Source: Bacillus sp. REN3 (GTDB lineage: Bacteria; Bacillota; Bacilli; Bacillales; Cytobacillaceae). From it: a stretch of 64,000 nt of DNA. Under the pieces are notes generated by a model. It saw nothing but the letters and a program-made list of their open reading frames with translations, was not told the DNA's origin and ran no database searches. This document shows positions 1 to 8,923 of this stretch, in pieces. The stretch's first letter is position 1. Each line of letters opens with the position of its first letter. The position numbers and the translations under genes are program-made. The stretch spans positions 1 through 64,000 of the forward strand of contig NZ_JAERSD010000009.1 in NCBI RefSeq assembly GCF_017912555.1. The letters are read 5' to 3'.

Positions 1-100
1 GTGACAATTTTTTTGCTTAAAAAGCCCTCTATCATAGGATTTTATAACCTATTTCTTATAAAAGTTTTGACAATACGTGTTAAAACAAGGAGGAGAAAAA

Positions 101-1687
101 ATGGAGAATACAATTTATTCAATGCTGCCGCCATTGCTCGCGATCCTGATGGTAGTCCTGACAAGGAGGGTACTCTTGTCCCTTGGGACCGGCATATTCG
201 CAGCCGCACTGCTGCTGGCTGAGTTCAATATCGGAAAAACGGTAGCGATCCTGGGAGATGCAGTGAAAGCAATTTTCATAGCAGACGGAGAGCTCAACAC
301 TTCTAGCCTGTATATTATCCTGTTCTTGTTGCTTTTAGGCATGATTACAGCATTCATATCGATTTCAGGAGGAAGCAGGGCGTTCGGCGACTGGGCAATG
401 AAAAGAGTGAAGACGCGGACAGGAGCCCAGCTTGTTGGGGCGATCCTGGGCATGATCATTTTCATCGATGATTATTTCAATGCCCTTGCAGTAGGGCAAA
501 TCACACGTCCGATCACGGATCGCCAGCGTGTATCACGCGCGAAGCTTGCTTATGTAATCGATTCGACTTCAGCGCCTGTGTGTGTCATTTCCCCTATTTC
601 CAGCTGGGGCGCTTATATCATTGCGCTGATTGGCACGATCCTTGCCGCGCATGGTGTGAAGGAATACACGGCTTTTTCAGCCTTCCTGCAAATGGCGCCA
701 ATGAATTTTTATGCGATTGCCGCATTGGCTATGGTGTTCATCATCGCTCTTCGCAATATCGAAATCGGTCCGATGAAGATGCATGAAGAACGTGCAATCA
801 ACGAAGGGATTGTCGTGGCAAGCGACAAACCAGTGCCTGGAGAATTGAAAGATGACCTGCCGACTAGCAACAGAGGGACTGTCGGCGACTTGTTATGGCC
901 GATTGCTGTCCTTGTCATAGCGACTGTCGGTGCGATGCTTTGGACCGGGTACACCGCGGTTGAAGGAAAAGCGACCATCTTTAAAGTGTTTGAAAATACA
1001 GATGTGACAAAATCTCTTGTGATAGGCGGGGGATTGGGACTTGCTGTTTCTTTGATCATGTTCGCAAGGCAATCTCTTGTCCTCAAGGGTGTCAGCCGCA
1101 ATGCTTTTGGCAAAGGGATCCTGGAAGGAATCAAGGCGATGCTGCCGGCGATTTACATCCTGCTATTTGCCTGGGTGATCGTTGATTTGATCGGCAGGCT
1201 CGAAACCGGCAAATATCTTGCCGGCCTTGTGGAAAGCTCGAATATGAGTATTTCCTTCCTTCCATTCCTGTTGTTTATTGTAGCAGGAATCATGGCTTTC
1301 TCTACCGGTACTTCATGGGGTTCGTTCGGAATCCTGCTGCCGATCGCGGGAGATATAGCTGCAGCTGCCGACATCAGCATCCTGCTTCCAGCCCTGGCTG
1401 CAGTATTGGCCGGCGCGGTTTTCGGCGACCATTGTTCACCGATTTCTGATACAACCATCCTTTCTTCGACTGGAGCGGGTGCCCACCATATGGACCACGT
1501 CATGACCCAATTGCCATATGCGTTGATTTCTGCTGCGATTGCAGCTGTAGGCTTCCTGATGATCGGATTCACTGGCAGCACTCTTATTGCATTGGCTGCA
1601 GTCGTCATCCTGCTCATTGCCTTTGCTTTCATCTTTGGAAGCAAGCCTCAGGAACAAGAAGTTTTCAAAGAAAATCTTGCAGAATAG
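101..1687 (+). CDS. NhaC-family Na+/H+ antiporter
   Basis: A 528-residue polytopic membrane protein of the NhaC/ion-transporter superfamily, expected to exchange cytoplasmic Na+ (or an organic substrate) for H+ across the cell membrane. Seen: about 11-12 hydrophobic segments and the family's conserved C-terminal region, with FSTGTSWGSFGILLP followed by FGDHCSPISDTTILSSTGAG. A GTG lies upstream at 77, but the ATG at 101 has AGGAGG 8 bases before it and is preferred. A strong hairpin terminator follows, so it is probably monocistronic. Its upstream region is cut by the window edge, so a riboswitch, as known before some NhaC-type lysine transporters, cannot be excluded. The substrate cannot be read from the sequence. 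Confidence 0.85.
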   Translation: MENTIYSMLPPLLAILMVVLTRRVLLSLGTGIFAAALLLAEFNIGKTVAILGDAVKAIFIADGELNTSSLYIILFLLLLGMITAFISISGGSRAFGDWAMKRVKTRTGAQLVGAILGMIIFIDDYFNALAVGQITRPITDRQRVSRAKLAYVIDSTSAPVCVISPISSWGAYIIALIGTILAAHGVKEYTAFSAFLQMAPMNFYAIAALAMVFIIALRNIEIGPMKMHEERAINEGIVVASDKPVPGELKDDLPTSNRGTVGDLLWPIAVLVIATVGAMLWTGYTAVEGKATIFKVFENTDVTKSLVIGGGLGLAVSLIMFARQSLVLKGVSRNAFGKGILEGIKAMLPAIYILLFAWVIVDLIGRLETGKYLAGLVESSNMSISFLPFLLFIVAGIMAFSTGTSWGSFGILLPIAGDIAAAADISILLPALAAVLAGAVFGDHCSPISDTTILSSTGAGAHHMDHVMTQLPYALISAAIAAVGFLMIGFTGSTLIALAAVVILLIAFAFIFGSKPQEQEVFKENLAE

Positions 1688-1694
1688 TAATCAG

Positions 1695-1720
1695 GCTGCC
1701 TGGAACCCAGGCAGCTTTTT
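1695..1720 (+). terminator. Rho-independent terminator of the NhaC gene
   Basis: A perfect 9-bp stem GCTGCCTGG/CCAGGCAGC with a 3-base loop, followed directly by five T. Confidence 0.9.
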
Positions 1721-1811
1721 ATCTTTATGCCGGTTTTTTGGTAAAAATTAAGCGATATTTTTCGACAGAAATCGATTTTGTGAAAAAATTTGTTATTTTC
1801 AAAATAATATT

Positions 1812-1840
1812 TTGACAACAAAATAAAAACTAGCTATACT
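1812..1840 (+). promoter_or_regulatory. Sigma-A promoter of the NSS transporter operon
   Basis: TTGACA (1812-1817), a 17-base spacer and TATACT (1835-1840). The -35 is consensus and the -10 differs at one position. It lies about 80 bases before the start codon at 1923. Confidence 0.85.
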
Positions 1841-1922
1841 AAGGCTATAAAAAGTCTGAAAATATAAAACTTTCTAATTGCTCATTTTTTCCTAGAGAGT
1901 TAGAAAGAGAGGGGGATTCATA

Positions 1923-3434
1923 ATGGAAAACCGTCCACAATGGGGTACAAGGGCTGGCTTCATCCTTGCAGCAATTGGGTCTGCGGTCGGATTGGGAAAT
2001 ATTTGGCGCTTCCCTGGGGTTGCCTATGAGAATGGAGGTGGAGCATTCTTCCTGCCGTACTTATTCGCGTTATTGACAGCGGGTATCCCGATTTTGATCC
2101 TGGAATTCACAATCGGCCATAAATACCGTGGCTCAGCACCTTTGAGTTTAGCAAGGATGAGAAAAGGAGCTGAGTGGATCGGCTGGTGGCAGCTGGCAGT
2201 TTCCTTTGTCATATCCACTTACTACGCTGTCATCATTGCCTGGGCAATATCTTATGCTTATTTTTCTTTTGGAAAGCAATGGGGCAAGGACCCGTTGAAT
2301 TTCCTTGTCGGCGATTATCTGAAAGTCGTTGATCCAGGTACTGTCGGCAGCATCGTTCCAGGGGTATTCCTTCCGCTGGTTCTTGTATGGTTCATTACCT
2401 TGGGCATTTTGTTCAAAGGAGTCAAGAAGGGAATCGAAGTAGCGAACAAAATCTTTATTCCTGCACTTGTTATTTTATTCCTGATCATCGTTGTTCGCGC
2501 TTTAACCCTTGAAGGTGCAATTGATGGCGTCAACGCCTTTTTCAAGCCAGACTGGAGCCAGATCTTGAACGGAAAAGTTTGGGTTGCTGCATATGGGCAA
2601 ATCTTCTTCAGTTTGTCGATTGCCTTTGCAATCATGATCACTTATTCAAGCTATCTGCCTAAGAAATCAGATATCACGAATAATGCTTTCATTACTGGCT
2701 TTGCAAACTCTTCTTTCGAATTGCTTGCCGGTATCGGTGTCTTCGCCGCACTTGGCTTCATGGCTTCCCAGCAGGGTGTGCCAGTGAGCGAGGTTGTCAG
2801 CAAGGGAGTCATCCTTGCGTTCGCGATTTTCCCGCAAATTATTAATGAGCTTCCATTCCTAAGCGGATTGTTCGGGGTCTTATTCTTCACGAGTTTGACG
2901 CTGGCGGGTCTTTCATCGCTGATTTCGATAGTTGAAACCTATGTGGCCGGTGTCCAGGAGAAGTTCAAGATTTCCCGAACAAAGGCAGTAGCAATTGGAG
3001 GCGGCTTGTCCGCGTTGATTTCCATCCTGTTCGCTACTCAGGGAGGGCTGAACTTCCTTGACACCACTGATGCGTTCATCAACAATTATGGGGTGGCGCT
3101 AGCAGGCTTGGTTGAAGTCATTTTCGTTGTCTGGGTGGCAAAAGAATTGAACAGCCTGCGTGATCATGCAGATGGCATCTCCGACATCCGCCTTGGCAGC
3201 TGGTGGAACATTTCACTGAAATTCATCACTCCAGTTGTTCTTGGAATCATGATGGTCATGAACATCATGACCGACTTGAAAACAAGCTATGGCGGTTATC
3301 CGGTCATGTTCAACGTTTATTATGGCTGGCTGGTTGCCATCGGCGCGATTGCAGTCGGGTTCATTTTTGCCAACATCAAGAAATGGGATCATTCTCTGTA
3401 TAAAGTTCCTCACGAGAAGGGGGTTTCTAAATAA
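1923..3434 (+). CDS. Sodium-dependent NSS/SNF transporter (12-TM type)
   Basis: A 503-residue neurotransmitter:sodium symporter family protein, expected to import an amino acid with Na+. Seen: the family's TM1 signature GSAVGLGNIWRFPG with the following ENGGGAFF near residues 19-43, and about 12 hydrophobic segments. Its stop codon overlaps by one base the start of a 34-residue hydrophobic peptide of the MetS type. In Corynebacterium the 12-TM NSS protein MetP works with the small subunit MetS to import methionine and alanine. By analogy this is probably a methionine, alanine or related amino-acid importer, but the substrate is inferred. It has its own strong sigma-A promoter and shares a terminator with the small gene. 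Confidence 0.88.
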   Translation: MENRPQWGTRAGFILAAIGSAVGLGNIWRFPGVAYENGGGAFFLPYLFALLTAGIPILILEFTIGHKYRGSAPLSLARMRKGAEWIGWWQLAVSFVISTYYAVIIAWAISYAYFSFGKQWGKDPLNFLVGDYLKVVDPGTVGSIVPGVFLPLVLVWFITLGILFKGVKKGIEVANKIFIPALVILFLIIVVRALTLEGAIDGVNAFFKPDWSQILNGKVWVAAYGQIFFSLSIAFAIMITYSSYLPKKSDITNNAFITGFANSSFELLAGIGVFAALGFMASQQGVPVSEVVSKGVILAFAIFPQIINELPFLSGLFGVLFFTSLTLAGLSSLISIVETYVAGVQEKFKISRTKAVAIGGGLSALISILFATQGGLNFLDTTDAFINNYGVALAGLVEVIFVVWVAKELNSLRDHADGISDIRLGSWWNISLKFITPVVLGIMMVMNIMTDLKTSYGGYPVMFNVYYGWLVAIGAIAVGFIFANIKKWDHSLYKVPHEKGVSK

Positions 3435-3538
3435 TGGATACAAGCGCAGTAGTGATGATGATATTAGGGATCGCAATTATTTGGGGGGGACTTGGAGCAA
3501 GCATCCTCCATGCTGTCAAGAAATCCCGTTCCTCATAA
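3434..3538 (+). CDS. MetS-type NSS transporter small subunit
   Basis: A 34-residue one-helix membrane protein. It begins MDTSAVVMMILGIAIIWGGL and ends with a basic tail, HAVKKSRSS. The ATG overlaps the last base of the transporter stop codon (TAATG), which implies translational coupling. Length, the MxxSAxxMM start, the single hydrophobic helix with WGGL and the position directly after a 12-TM NSS gene match the MetS family (methionine/alanine import small subunit). The role, supporting transport or stability of the large subunit, is inferred from the family. It is easily missed because of its size. Confidence 0.85.
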   Translation: MDTSAVVMMILGIAIIWGGLGASILHAVKKSRSS

Positions 3539-3542
3539 AGCG

Positions 3543-3578
3543 AAAGGGCCGGCCTGTTGAGGGCTGGCCCTTTCTTCA
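3543..3578 (+). terminator. Terminator after the NSS/MetS operon
   Basis: A 12-bp stem (3543-3554 with 3562-3573, one G-T pair), a 7-base loop, then a T-rich tail. It separates this operon from convergent yunA. Confidence 0.85.
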
Positions 3579-3583
3579 TTCTG

Positions 3584-4582
3584 CTAACTTCCTTTCTTAA
3601 GCCTTGTCCGTTCCTGCCTTGCCCACATTTTCAAATGAGGGTAAGGGTCGAAGGACCACTCGGTATAGCCGTTGTCCTTGTACATGCCGTAATGCAAATG
3701 AGGAGGGAATTTCCCAGAAGTTCCCGGAGGTCCGTAGCCAGAGCTTCCAACACCGCCAATGACTGTTCCTGGTTCAACAATCTGTCCGACCTTTAAATCC
3801 TTCGCAAAGCCGCTCAGATGGGCATAATAATGATACGTATTATTGATATCGCGGATGCCGACACGCCAGCCTCCGTACTTGTTCCAGCCTTTCATCTCCA
3901 CGATTCCGTACCCGGTAGCACGGACGGGGACGCCGTAGCCAGCGAAAATGTCCGTCCCTTCGTGAATGCGCCTGCCACCCCAGCCGCGGGCATCACCCCA
4001 AGTATTACGGTAGCTGTGATTGCTCCTTAGAGGGAGAGGGAACGAATGGGTTTCCAGGTCGAGCCTTCCAAAATGCTTATAGATCATCGCTTTGTCAATG
4101 ATGATCCCGACTGTTTTATCCCTTTTATAATAATTCCAGAGTCCGATCTTCAAGTTTTCATGGTCTGTACCGTAGCCGAGGAGATATTGCGCGAAAGCGT
4201 GAAGGACATCCTCGTCGTCACTTAGTTTTGCCTTGCCATCTCCATTTCCGTCAAACCCGATGCCATTGAAAAATTCAATTGAAACAGGATGGTCATCATC
4301 AGGATTCGGATTCAGCAAACCTGCCCATTCCTCGGGCTTGAAATAGATCCCTGATATTCCCTCTGCTTTAGGCAAATCCTTTCTTGCCTGGCGGACATTC
4401 CGCTCGTATTGATCAACCGCGGCTATATAATACCATGGTATATGGGTAATCGCTTCCACCCGCTGATACAGCTCCATTCTTTTCCGGTAGACATCTTCGC
4501 CATGTTCCGCTGCTGATGCCGTTTCAAACCATGGACTAATGGATGAAAAAAGAATGACGAATGCTATTAGGATTCTCACCAT
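3584..4582 (-). CDS. yunA: M23 family peptidoglycan hydrolase YunA
   Basis: A 332-residue secreted or membrane-anchored protein. An N-terminal hydrophobic signal (MVRILIAFVILFSS) is followed by a helical N-terminal domain and a C-terminal LytM/M23 zinc metallopeptidase domain. Zinc-site motifs are visible: HEGTDIFAGYG (HxxxD), HYYAHLSG, and the HLHYG motif near the end. It should cleave peptide cross-links of the cell wall outside the membrane. The start at 4582 is chosen because it has GGGGGG just upstream and begins the signal peptide; the longer in-frame start at 4642 lacks both. It sits divergent from lipA, as in B. subtilis. Confidence 0.85.
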   Translation of the reverse strand: MVRILIAFVILFSSISPWFETASAAEHGEDVYRKRMELYQRVEAITHIPWYYIAAVDQYERNVRQARKDLPKAEGISGIYFKPEEWAGLLNPNPDDDHPVSIEFFNGIGFDGNGDGKAKLSDDEDVLHAFAQYLLGYGTDHENLKIGLWNYYKRDKTVGIIIDKAMIYKHFGRLDLETHSFPLPLRSNHSYRNTWGDARGWGGRRIHEGTDIFAGYGVPVRATGYGIVEMKGWNKYGGWRVGIRDINNTYHYYAHLSGFAKDLKVGQIVEPGTVIGGVGSSGYGPPGTSGKFPPHLHYGMYKDNGYTEWSFDPYPHLKMWARQERTRLKKGS

Positions 4583-4784
4583 AATCCCCCCTTCATGTTT
4601 TTTCTGCAAGTACACCGTTTTTTCCTTATGTCTCCCAGGCATGCATAGGAAGGGAGCTAGCCGTACAAAAAGTATCTCAATCTGGGGTGTTCCTCTTTTT
4701 GTGGTGTTTTTTTTCTTCCTTTAGTTTGTGAGAAAGGTTTGTTTTCATAAATATCAATTATTGGTAATCGGAAAAGTGTGTCAC

Positions 4785-4813
4785 TTGTCGAGCGATTTTC
4801 GTTGTGTTAAAGT
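4785..4813 (+). promoter_or_regulatory. Probable lipA promoter inside an inverted repeat
   Basis: TTGTCG (4785-4790), a 17-base spacer and TAAAGT (4808-4813). A perfect 8-bp inverted repeat TGTCACTT (4779-4786) / AAGTGACA (4810-4817) brackets it, with arm centres about 31 bp apart. The promoter is moderate and the repeat is a candidate operator. Confidence 0.5.
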
Positions 4814-4889
4814 GACAACAGAAGCTCTATATCGACCCTGATCTTTTCATGGTGTTCTTGATGTATTGCAACAGGAATGGAGTGAAATC

Positions 4890-5807
4890 ATGAGCAGCAA
4901 AAAAGAGTTCCAACGCAAGCCTGAGTGGCTGAAAATAAAGCTGAATACGAACGAAAACTATACAGGCCTGAAAAAAATGATGAGGGAGAAAAGCCTCCAT
5001 ACGGTCTGTGAAGAAGCAAAATGTCCCAACATCCATGAGTGTTGGGCTGTCAGAAGAACTGCGACCTTCATGATCCTGGGTGATGTTTGTACTCGTGCCT
5101 GCCGTTTCTGCGCAGTCAAGACAGGACTTCCAACCGAGCTTGACTGGCAGGAGCCGGAACGCGTAGCAGACTCTGTGACAATGATGAACCTGAAGCATGT
5201 CGTCGTCACAGCTGTAGCCCGCGATGACTTGAAGGATGGCGGCGCAGCTGTTTTTGCCGAAACAGTCAGGGCGATTCGCAGGAAGAATCCATTCACTTCG
5301 ATTGAGGTGCTTCCTTCTGACATGGGTGGAGCCCTTGAAAACCTGAAGACGTTGATGGATTCCCGCCCGGATATCCTGAACCATAACATCGAAACAGTCA
5401 AACGCTTGACACCACGAATCAGGGCGCGTGCTACATATGAACGGTCACTTGAATTCCTGCGCAGGGCAAAAGAAATGCAGCCGGATATCCCGACAAAATC
5501 AAGCATCATGATTGGCCTCGGGGAAACAAAGGAAGAAATCATCGAAGCAATGGATGACCTGCGTGCGAACAACGTGGATATCCTGACGCTTGGCCAGTAT
5601 TTGCAGCCTTCCAAGAAGCATCTGGAAGTCATAAAATATTACCATCCCGATGAGTTCTCCGAGCTGAAGGAAATCGCTTTGCAAAAGGGCTTCAGCCATT
5701 GTGAAGCAGGACCGCTTGTCCGTTCGTCCTACCATGCCGACGAGCAGGTCAATGCAGCCGCAAAGCACAAGCAGCAGATTGCCGGACAGGAAGCACAGCA
5801 GGCATAG
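4890..5807 (+). CDS. lipA: Lipoyl synthase LipA
   Basis: A 305-residue radical SAM enzyme that inserts two sulfur atoms into protein-bound octanoyl groups to make lipoyl cofactors of 2-oxoacid dehydrogenases and the glycine cleavage system. Visible ligands: auxiliary [4Fe-4S] cluster motif C40-x4-C45-x5-C51, radical-SAM motif C67-x3-C71-x2-C74, and the C-terminal RSSYHAD motif carrying the serine ligand. The sequence is very close to B. subtilis LipA over its whole length. The ATG at 4890 ([15 protein letters not shown]) is chosen over a TTG at 4866 because it matches the family start and follows AGGAATGGAG. Confidence 0.97.
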   Translation: MSSKKEFQRKPEWLKIKLNTNENYTGLKKMMREKSLHTVCEEAKCPNIHECWAVRRTATFMILGDVCTRACRFCAVKTGLPTELDWQEPERVADSVTMMNLKHVVVTAVARDDLKDGGAAVFAETVRAIRRKNPFTSIEVLPSDMGGALENLKTLMDSRPDILNHNIETVKRLTPRIRARATYERSLEFLRRAKEMQPDIPTKSSIMIGLGETKEEIIEAMDDLRANNVDILTLGQYLQPSKKHLEVIKYYHPDEFSELKEIALQKGFSHCEAGPLVRSSYHADEQVNAAAKHKQQIAGQEAQQA

Positions 5808-5816
5808 AAGAAAGGC

Positions 5817-5851
5817 AAAGAGTTCAGCGTTGACGTGCTGAACTCTTTTTA
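5817..5851. terminator. Bidirectional terminator between lipA and yutC
   Basis: A 12-bp perfect stem (5817-5828 with 5837-5848), an 8-base loop, and a T-run on the + strand side. It lies between convergent genes. Confidence 0.85.
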
Positions 5852-5853
5852 TT

Positions 5854-6540
5854 TTATTTCTTCTTCATTTGGCGTGAAATGTCGTCTTTGTCCACTTCAT
5901 GGTTCATTTCGCCCTTTGCTTCGCCGTTCGCGTTTTCGCCGGTGCTCATGTCCCTGCCTTGAGGGGATTTCAGCATTTGTTTGACGACTCCGTCAATCAT
6001 TGTATCGATGTCACGGCTGTCCGTGTCAAGGGAAGCAAAGTTCTCGACATCCTTGCGGAGGTTCGTGTTATCCGATACATAGACGTGGTACCAGCGCGGA
6101 ACAACGGACATGCCCGTTTTCTTGATCTGGTCTGCTGTTTCAAAACGATTTTTTGAATCCGTTTTATAAACAATCAAGACCTCTTCATCCGTAACAAGCG
6201 TGGAAACATCATCGACATTCGGGGTCATCGTGCAGAACCTGCCAATCATGTCTGCCATCTGCTCCCGGTCGATTGCCTGATAGGCATCTGTATTGTCCTC
6301 ACCCATGATGCCTGTTTTTTGGTGGCGGACATATCCAAAGTCCTCACTTTTGTCTTCCATATCCTTACGGCCTTCCTCGTTGTATAAATCAAGCCGCTGG
6401 TCATTGACATTCAGTGTATTGCCGCTCTGGCGATAGATGCCTGCCTTGCTGCCGTCTTCATCACGAAAAGCATCGTTGCTGGCGCAGCCTGTCAGCGCAG
6501 CGGCACCGCAAATACCTAAAGCAATGATTGATTTTTTCAT
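5854..6540 (-). CDS. yutC: YhcN/YlaJ-family sporulation lipoprotein YutC
   Basis: A 228-residue lipoprotein. A signal peptide with lipobox ALTGC is followed by a polar, charged mature domain of the YhcN/YlaJ type, and the C-terminus is very hydrophilic (…MKKK). Family members are spore-associated, often in the inner spore membrane or cortex. The exact role is unknown. The start at 6540 is chosen because TTAGGGGGTG sits 6-8 bases upstream; an in-frame GTG at 6549 overlaps that site. It is convergent to lipA and divergent from yutD, as in B. subtilis. Confidence 0.8.
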   Translation of the reverse strand: MKKSIIALGICGAAALTGCASNDAFRDEDGSKAGIYRQSGNTLNVNDQRLDLYNEEGRKDMEDKSEDFGYVRHQKTGIMGEDNTDAYQAIDREQMADMIGRFCTMTPNVDDVSTLVTDEEVLIVYKTDSKNRFETADQIKKTGMSVVPRWYHVYVSDNTNLRKDVENFASLDTDSRDIDTMIDGVVKQMLKSPQGRDMSTGENANGEAKGEMNHEVDKDDISRQMKKK

Positions 6541-6589
6541 TTTTAACACCCCCTAATTGTTAGGGTGGCATTCAAATTAATTTTTTTGC

Positions 6590-6618
6590 TTAGTAATTGA
6601 TGGGGAATAAGTTATAAT
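6590..6618 (+). promoter_or_regulatory. Possible yutD promoter
   Basis: A consensus TATAAT (6613-6618), with TTAGTA 17 bases upstream as a weak -35. It lies 57 bases before yutD. Confidence 0.4.
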
Positions 6619-6674
6619 TTAAATAAATCAACATTGCAAACAGATGAAATCAGCAGTGAAAAAGAGGTGGACCG

Positions 6675-6950
6675 ATGATTTGCATCAATAATCTTTGCTA
6701 TGAAATTGTCGATGAGCAGCGGAACGGATTCAATGAAGAAGCCTTTCGGGCCCGTTACAGTGAAATTCTGACGAAGTATGATTATATCGTAGGCGACTGG
6801 GGGTACGGACAGCTCAGACTGAGAGGCTTCTTCGATGACCAGAACCAGAAATCGACATTTGATACGAAAATCAGTACATTGAGCGAATATCTATATGAAT
6901 ATTGCAACTTTGGCTGTGCTTATTTTGTTGCGAAGAAGGTTGCAAAATAA
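6675..6950 (+). CDS. yutD: YutD family protein (DUF1027)
   Basis: A 91-residue cytoplasmic protein of the conserved Firmicutes YutD family. It contains the highly conserved block YDYIVGDWGYGQLRLRGF followed by FDDQNQKSTFDTKISTL. No enzymatic motif is visible and the function is unknown. An AGAGGTGG site precedes the ATG. The position between yutC and the yutE/yutF genes is conserved synteny. Confidence 0.88.
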   Translation: MICINNLCYEIVDEQRNGFNEEAFRARYSEILTKYDYIVGDWGYGQLRLRGFFDDQNQKSTFDTKISTLSEYLYEYCNFGCAYFVAKKVAK

Positions 6951-6951
6951 A

Positions 6952-6979
6952 CAAAAAGAGGACCCGGCTGGGTCCTCTT
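6952..6979 (-). terminator. Terminator of the small minus-strand gene, shared with yutD
   Basis: A 10-bp stem AAGAGGACCC/GGGTCCTCTT with a 4-base loop. The T-run is on the minus strand, so it mainly serves the gene ending at 6982. Confidence 0.75.
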
Positions 6980-6981
6980 GC

Positions 6982-7263
6982 TTATTCACTATATGGCTGC
7001 TGTTCGCTTTCGTCCGGGTCGTCGTGAGTAGGATGGGCTCCGGCCTCCTGGCGCGGTGCCCCTTGATGCATCGACTTGAACTCATAGTTGAAATTGCTGT
7101 ATGAACGTTGCCCTTCACGCCAGGGAGTACTCTTTCCTTCAACCGGTTCATCATGGCGGAAGGGCGATCCATAAGGGCCATCTGGCAAATCTTCAGCGGT
7201 TACATAATTCCTTTGTTTTTCTACATTGGAAAAATCAAAGTATTCACGTTCTTCGTCGCTCAA
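6982..7263 (-). CDS. Small acidic hydrophilic protein, function unknown
   Basis: A 93-residue, very polar protein without cysteine, membrane segment or signal peptide. It begins MSDEEREYFDFSNVEKQRNY and its second half is rich in E, Q, H and P. I recall similar short proteins in other bacilli annotated only as cytosolic protein. It is followed on its strand by a good terminator and preceded by the DUF3055 gene about 70 bases upstream, so the two may be co-transcribed. No function can be assigned. Confidence 0.65.
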   Translation of the reverse strand: MSDEEREYFDFSNVEKQRNYVTAEDLPDGPYGSPFRHDEPVEGKSTPWREGQRSYSNFNYEFKSMHQGAPRQEAGAHPTHDDPDESEQQPYSE

Positions 7264-7333
7264 TGGCTACCACTCCTTTGCTTGTTTCCCCTAGTATGCC
7301 TTTTTGGCGGGGAAACCATCCAGGAGGAGGCGC

Positions 7334-7600
7334 CTAGACAATCTGGCGAAGGAAAGAGCGCAATTCCTCAGCATCTTCCTCGGAAAGGTTATATGCATAC
7401 TCAAGGTATCCTTCTTCATCAAGGTCGTCCTGGCCGAGTATAGCGAAACGGCTGCCCTGGATATCCAGGACGATGCTTTTCCCATAATAGCGATCAGTTT
7501 TCATGATTGCCAGGTCAAAACGCTGGTTTTCGCCCATAAAGCTTACGAAACGGGTTTTTGTATCTTCTGTCTCATCATAAAGAAAAAAGCGGTCTGTCAT
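7334..7600 (-). CDS. DUF3055 family protein
   Basis: An 88-residue cytoplasmic protein that matches my memory of the DUF3055 family (RFFLYDETEDTKTRFVSFMG, then a YYGKSIVLDIQ segment and an acidic C-terminal helix EEDAEELRSFL). The function is unknown. The ATG at 7600 (MTDRFFLYD) has GGGAGG at the right distance; the longer frame to 7648 would add a stretch without a ribosome-binding site. Confidence 0.75.
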   Translation of the reverse strand: MTDRFFLYDETEDTKTRFVSFMGENQRFDLAIMKTDRYYGKSIVLDIQGSRFAILGQDDLDEEGYLEYAYNLSEEDAEELRSFLRQIV

Positions 7601-7755
7601 CGTGTATCCTCCCAATTGGTTACTGGCAAATAATAGTTCTGTATCCATGAATCTATAATGATTCAGTCTCTAATACGAAAAAAAAGTGCCTGCTGTTTGT
7701 TAAAAGGTCCATCCCTTTTCCAAATTGTTTCCTGCAGCCTCTGCCAGGAAACAGT

Positions 7756-8724
7756 CTACAGCATCACAAGATGCGGTTTATGTTCAAGGTGATGGTGCGC
7801 TGTTATGTAGCGGACCGTTCTTGTCTTGGAACGCATGACAATCGAATGTGTTTCCACCAGGTCGCCTCCAAGGAACCTGACTCCATCAAGCAATTCACCG
7901 CTTGAAACCCCGGTGGCAGCAAAAATCGCGTCATCACCGGAAACGAGTTCATCCAGTGTCAACAACTGGCGAGGGTCCTTCAATCCCATTGAAATGCAGC
8001 GGTTTTCTTCCTCCTCTGTGAAGGGAACGAGGCGAGCCTGCATATCGCCGCCAAGAGCCTTGATCGCGGCAGCGGAAATGACACCCTCTGGGGCACCGCC
8101 AATCCCAACGAAAAGATCAACCCCGGTGTGGGAAAGTGCGGTCGCAATTGATGCACCGACATCTCCATCGCCAAACAATTTTACCCGTGCGCCTTTTTGC
8201 CTTACGCGTTCAATCATTTCTTCATGGCGTTCCCGTTCCTGGATGATGACAGTCAGATCCTGTATCCTTTTGTTGTTTGCTTCAGCCACGATTTCGATCG
8301 TTTTTTCAATCGGGTCATCAAGGCTGACTTTTCCGGCAGCATTCTTGCCGACTGCGATTTTTTGCATATACATATCAGGTGCGTGGAGGAGAGTCCCTTT
8401 ATCCGCTACTGCAATGACGGCCATTGCGTTGTTATGGCCTTTGGCGACGATATTTGTGCCTTCGAGCGGGTCAACGGCAATATCTACCTTAGGTCCCATT
8501 CCCGTACCGAGTTTTTCGCCTATGTACAGCATTGGGGCTTCGTCTAGCTCGCCCTCGCCGATGACGACGATTCCATCCATATTGACGGAATCGAACATTT
8601 TTCTCATCGCAGTAGTGGCAGCATCATCCGCTTCGTTCTTTTTCCCTCGTCCCATCCACTGGGCTGAAGCCAATGCCGCAGCTTCGGTGACTCTGACAAT
8701 TTCTAGCGCAAGTTCGCGTTCCAA
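7756..8724 (-). CDS. glpX: Class II fructose-1,6-bisphosphatase GlpX
   Basis: A 322-residue enzyme hydrolysing fructose 1,6-bisphosphate to fructose 6-phosphate in gluconeogenesis. Visible are the phosphatase signature VDPLEGTN (residues 84-91), the acidic metal-binding segment [10 protein letters not shown] and the GIGGAPEG loop. The best start is a TTG at 8724 giving [27 protein letters not shown] lies 6 bases upstream and the result matches B. subtilis YwjI in start and length. The two ATGs upstream (8757, 8739) would place that Shine-Dalgarno inside the gene. In B. subtilis this gene (ywjI) lies elsewhere, so its place here is a local rearrangement. Confidence 0.92.
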   Translation of the reverse strand: MERELALEIVRVTEAAALASAQWMGRGKKNEADDAATTAMRKMFDSVNMDGIVVIGEGELDEAPMLYIGEKLGTGMGPKVDIAVDPLEGTNIVAKGHNNAMAVIAVADKGTLLHAPDMYMQKIAVGKNAAGKVSLDDPIEKTIEIVAEANNKRIQDLTVIIQERERHEEMIERVRQKGARVKLFGDGDVGASIATALSHTGVDLFVGIGGAPEGVISAAAIKALGGDMQARLVPFTEEEENRCISMGLKDPRQLLTLDELVSGDDAIFAATGVSSGELLDGVRFLGGDLVETHSIVMRSKTRTVRYITAHHHLEHKPHLVML

Positions 8725-8923
8725 GTGACTCTCCTCCATTTTCGACTGCATTCTCATCCACCATCTTACCAGAAAAACGATTGCTTCTGAACATTTCTGA
8801 AAAAAGGAAAAAATTTCAGGTCAATAGCTTGGGGAAATTATCTAGTCCGTCTGGATATGATACAATATAGAAAAGTTCCAGGCATCTTCTGAGAGGATGG
8901 ACATACCAGGTTCGTGTCCGTGA

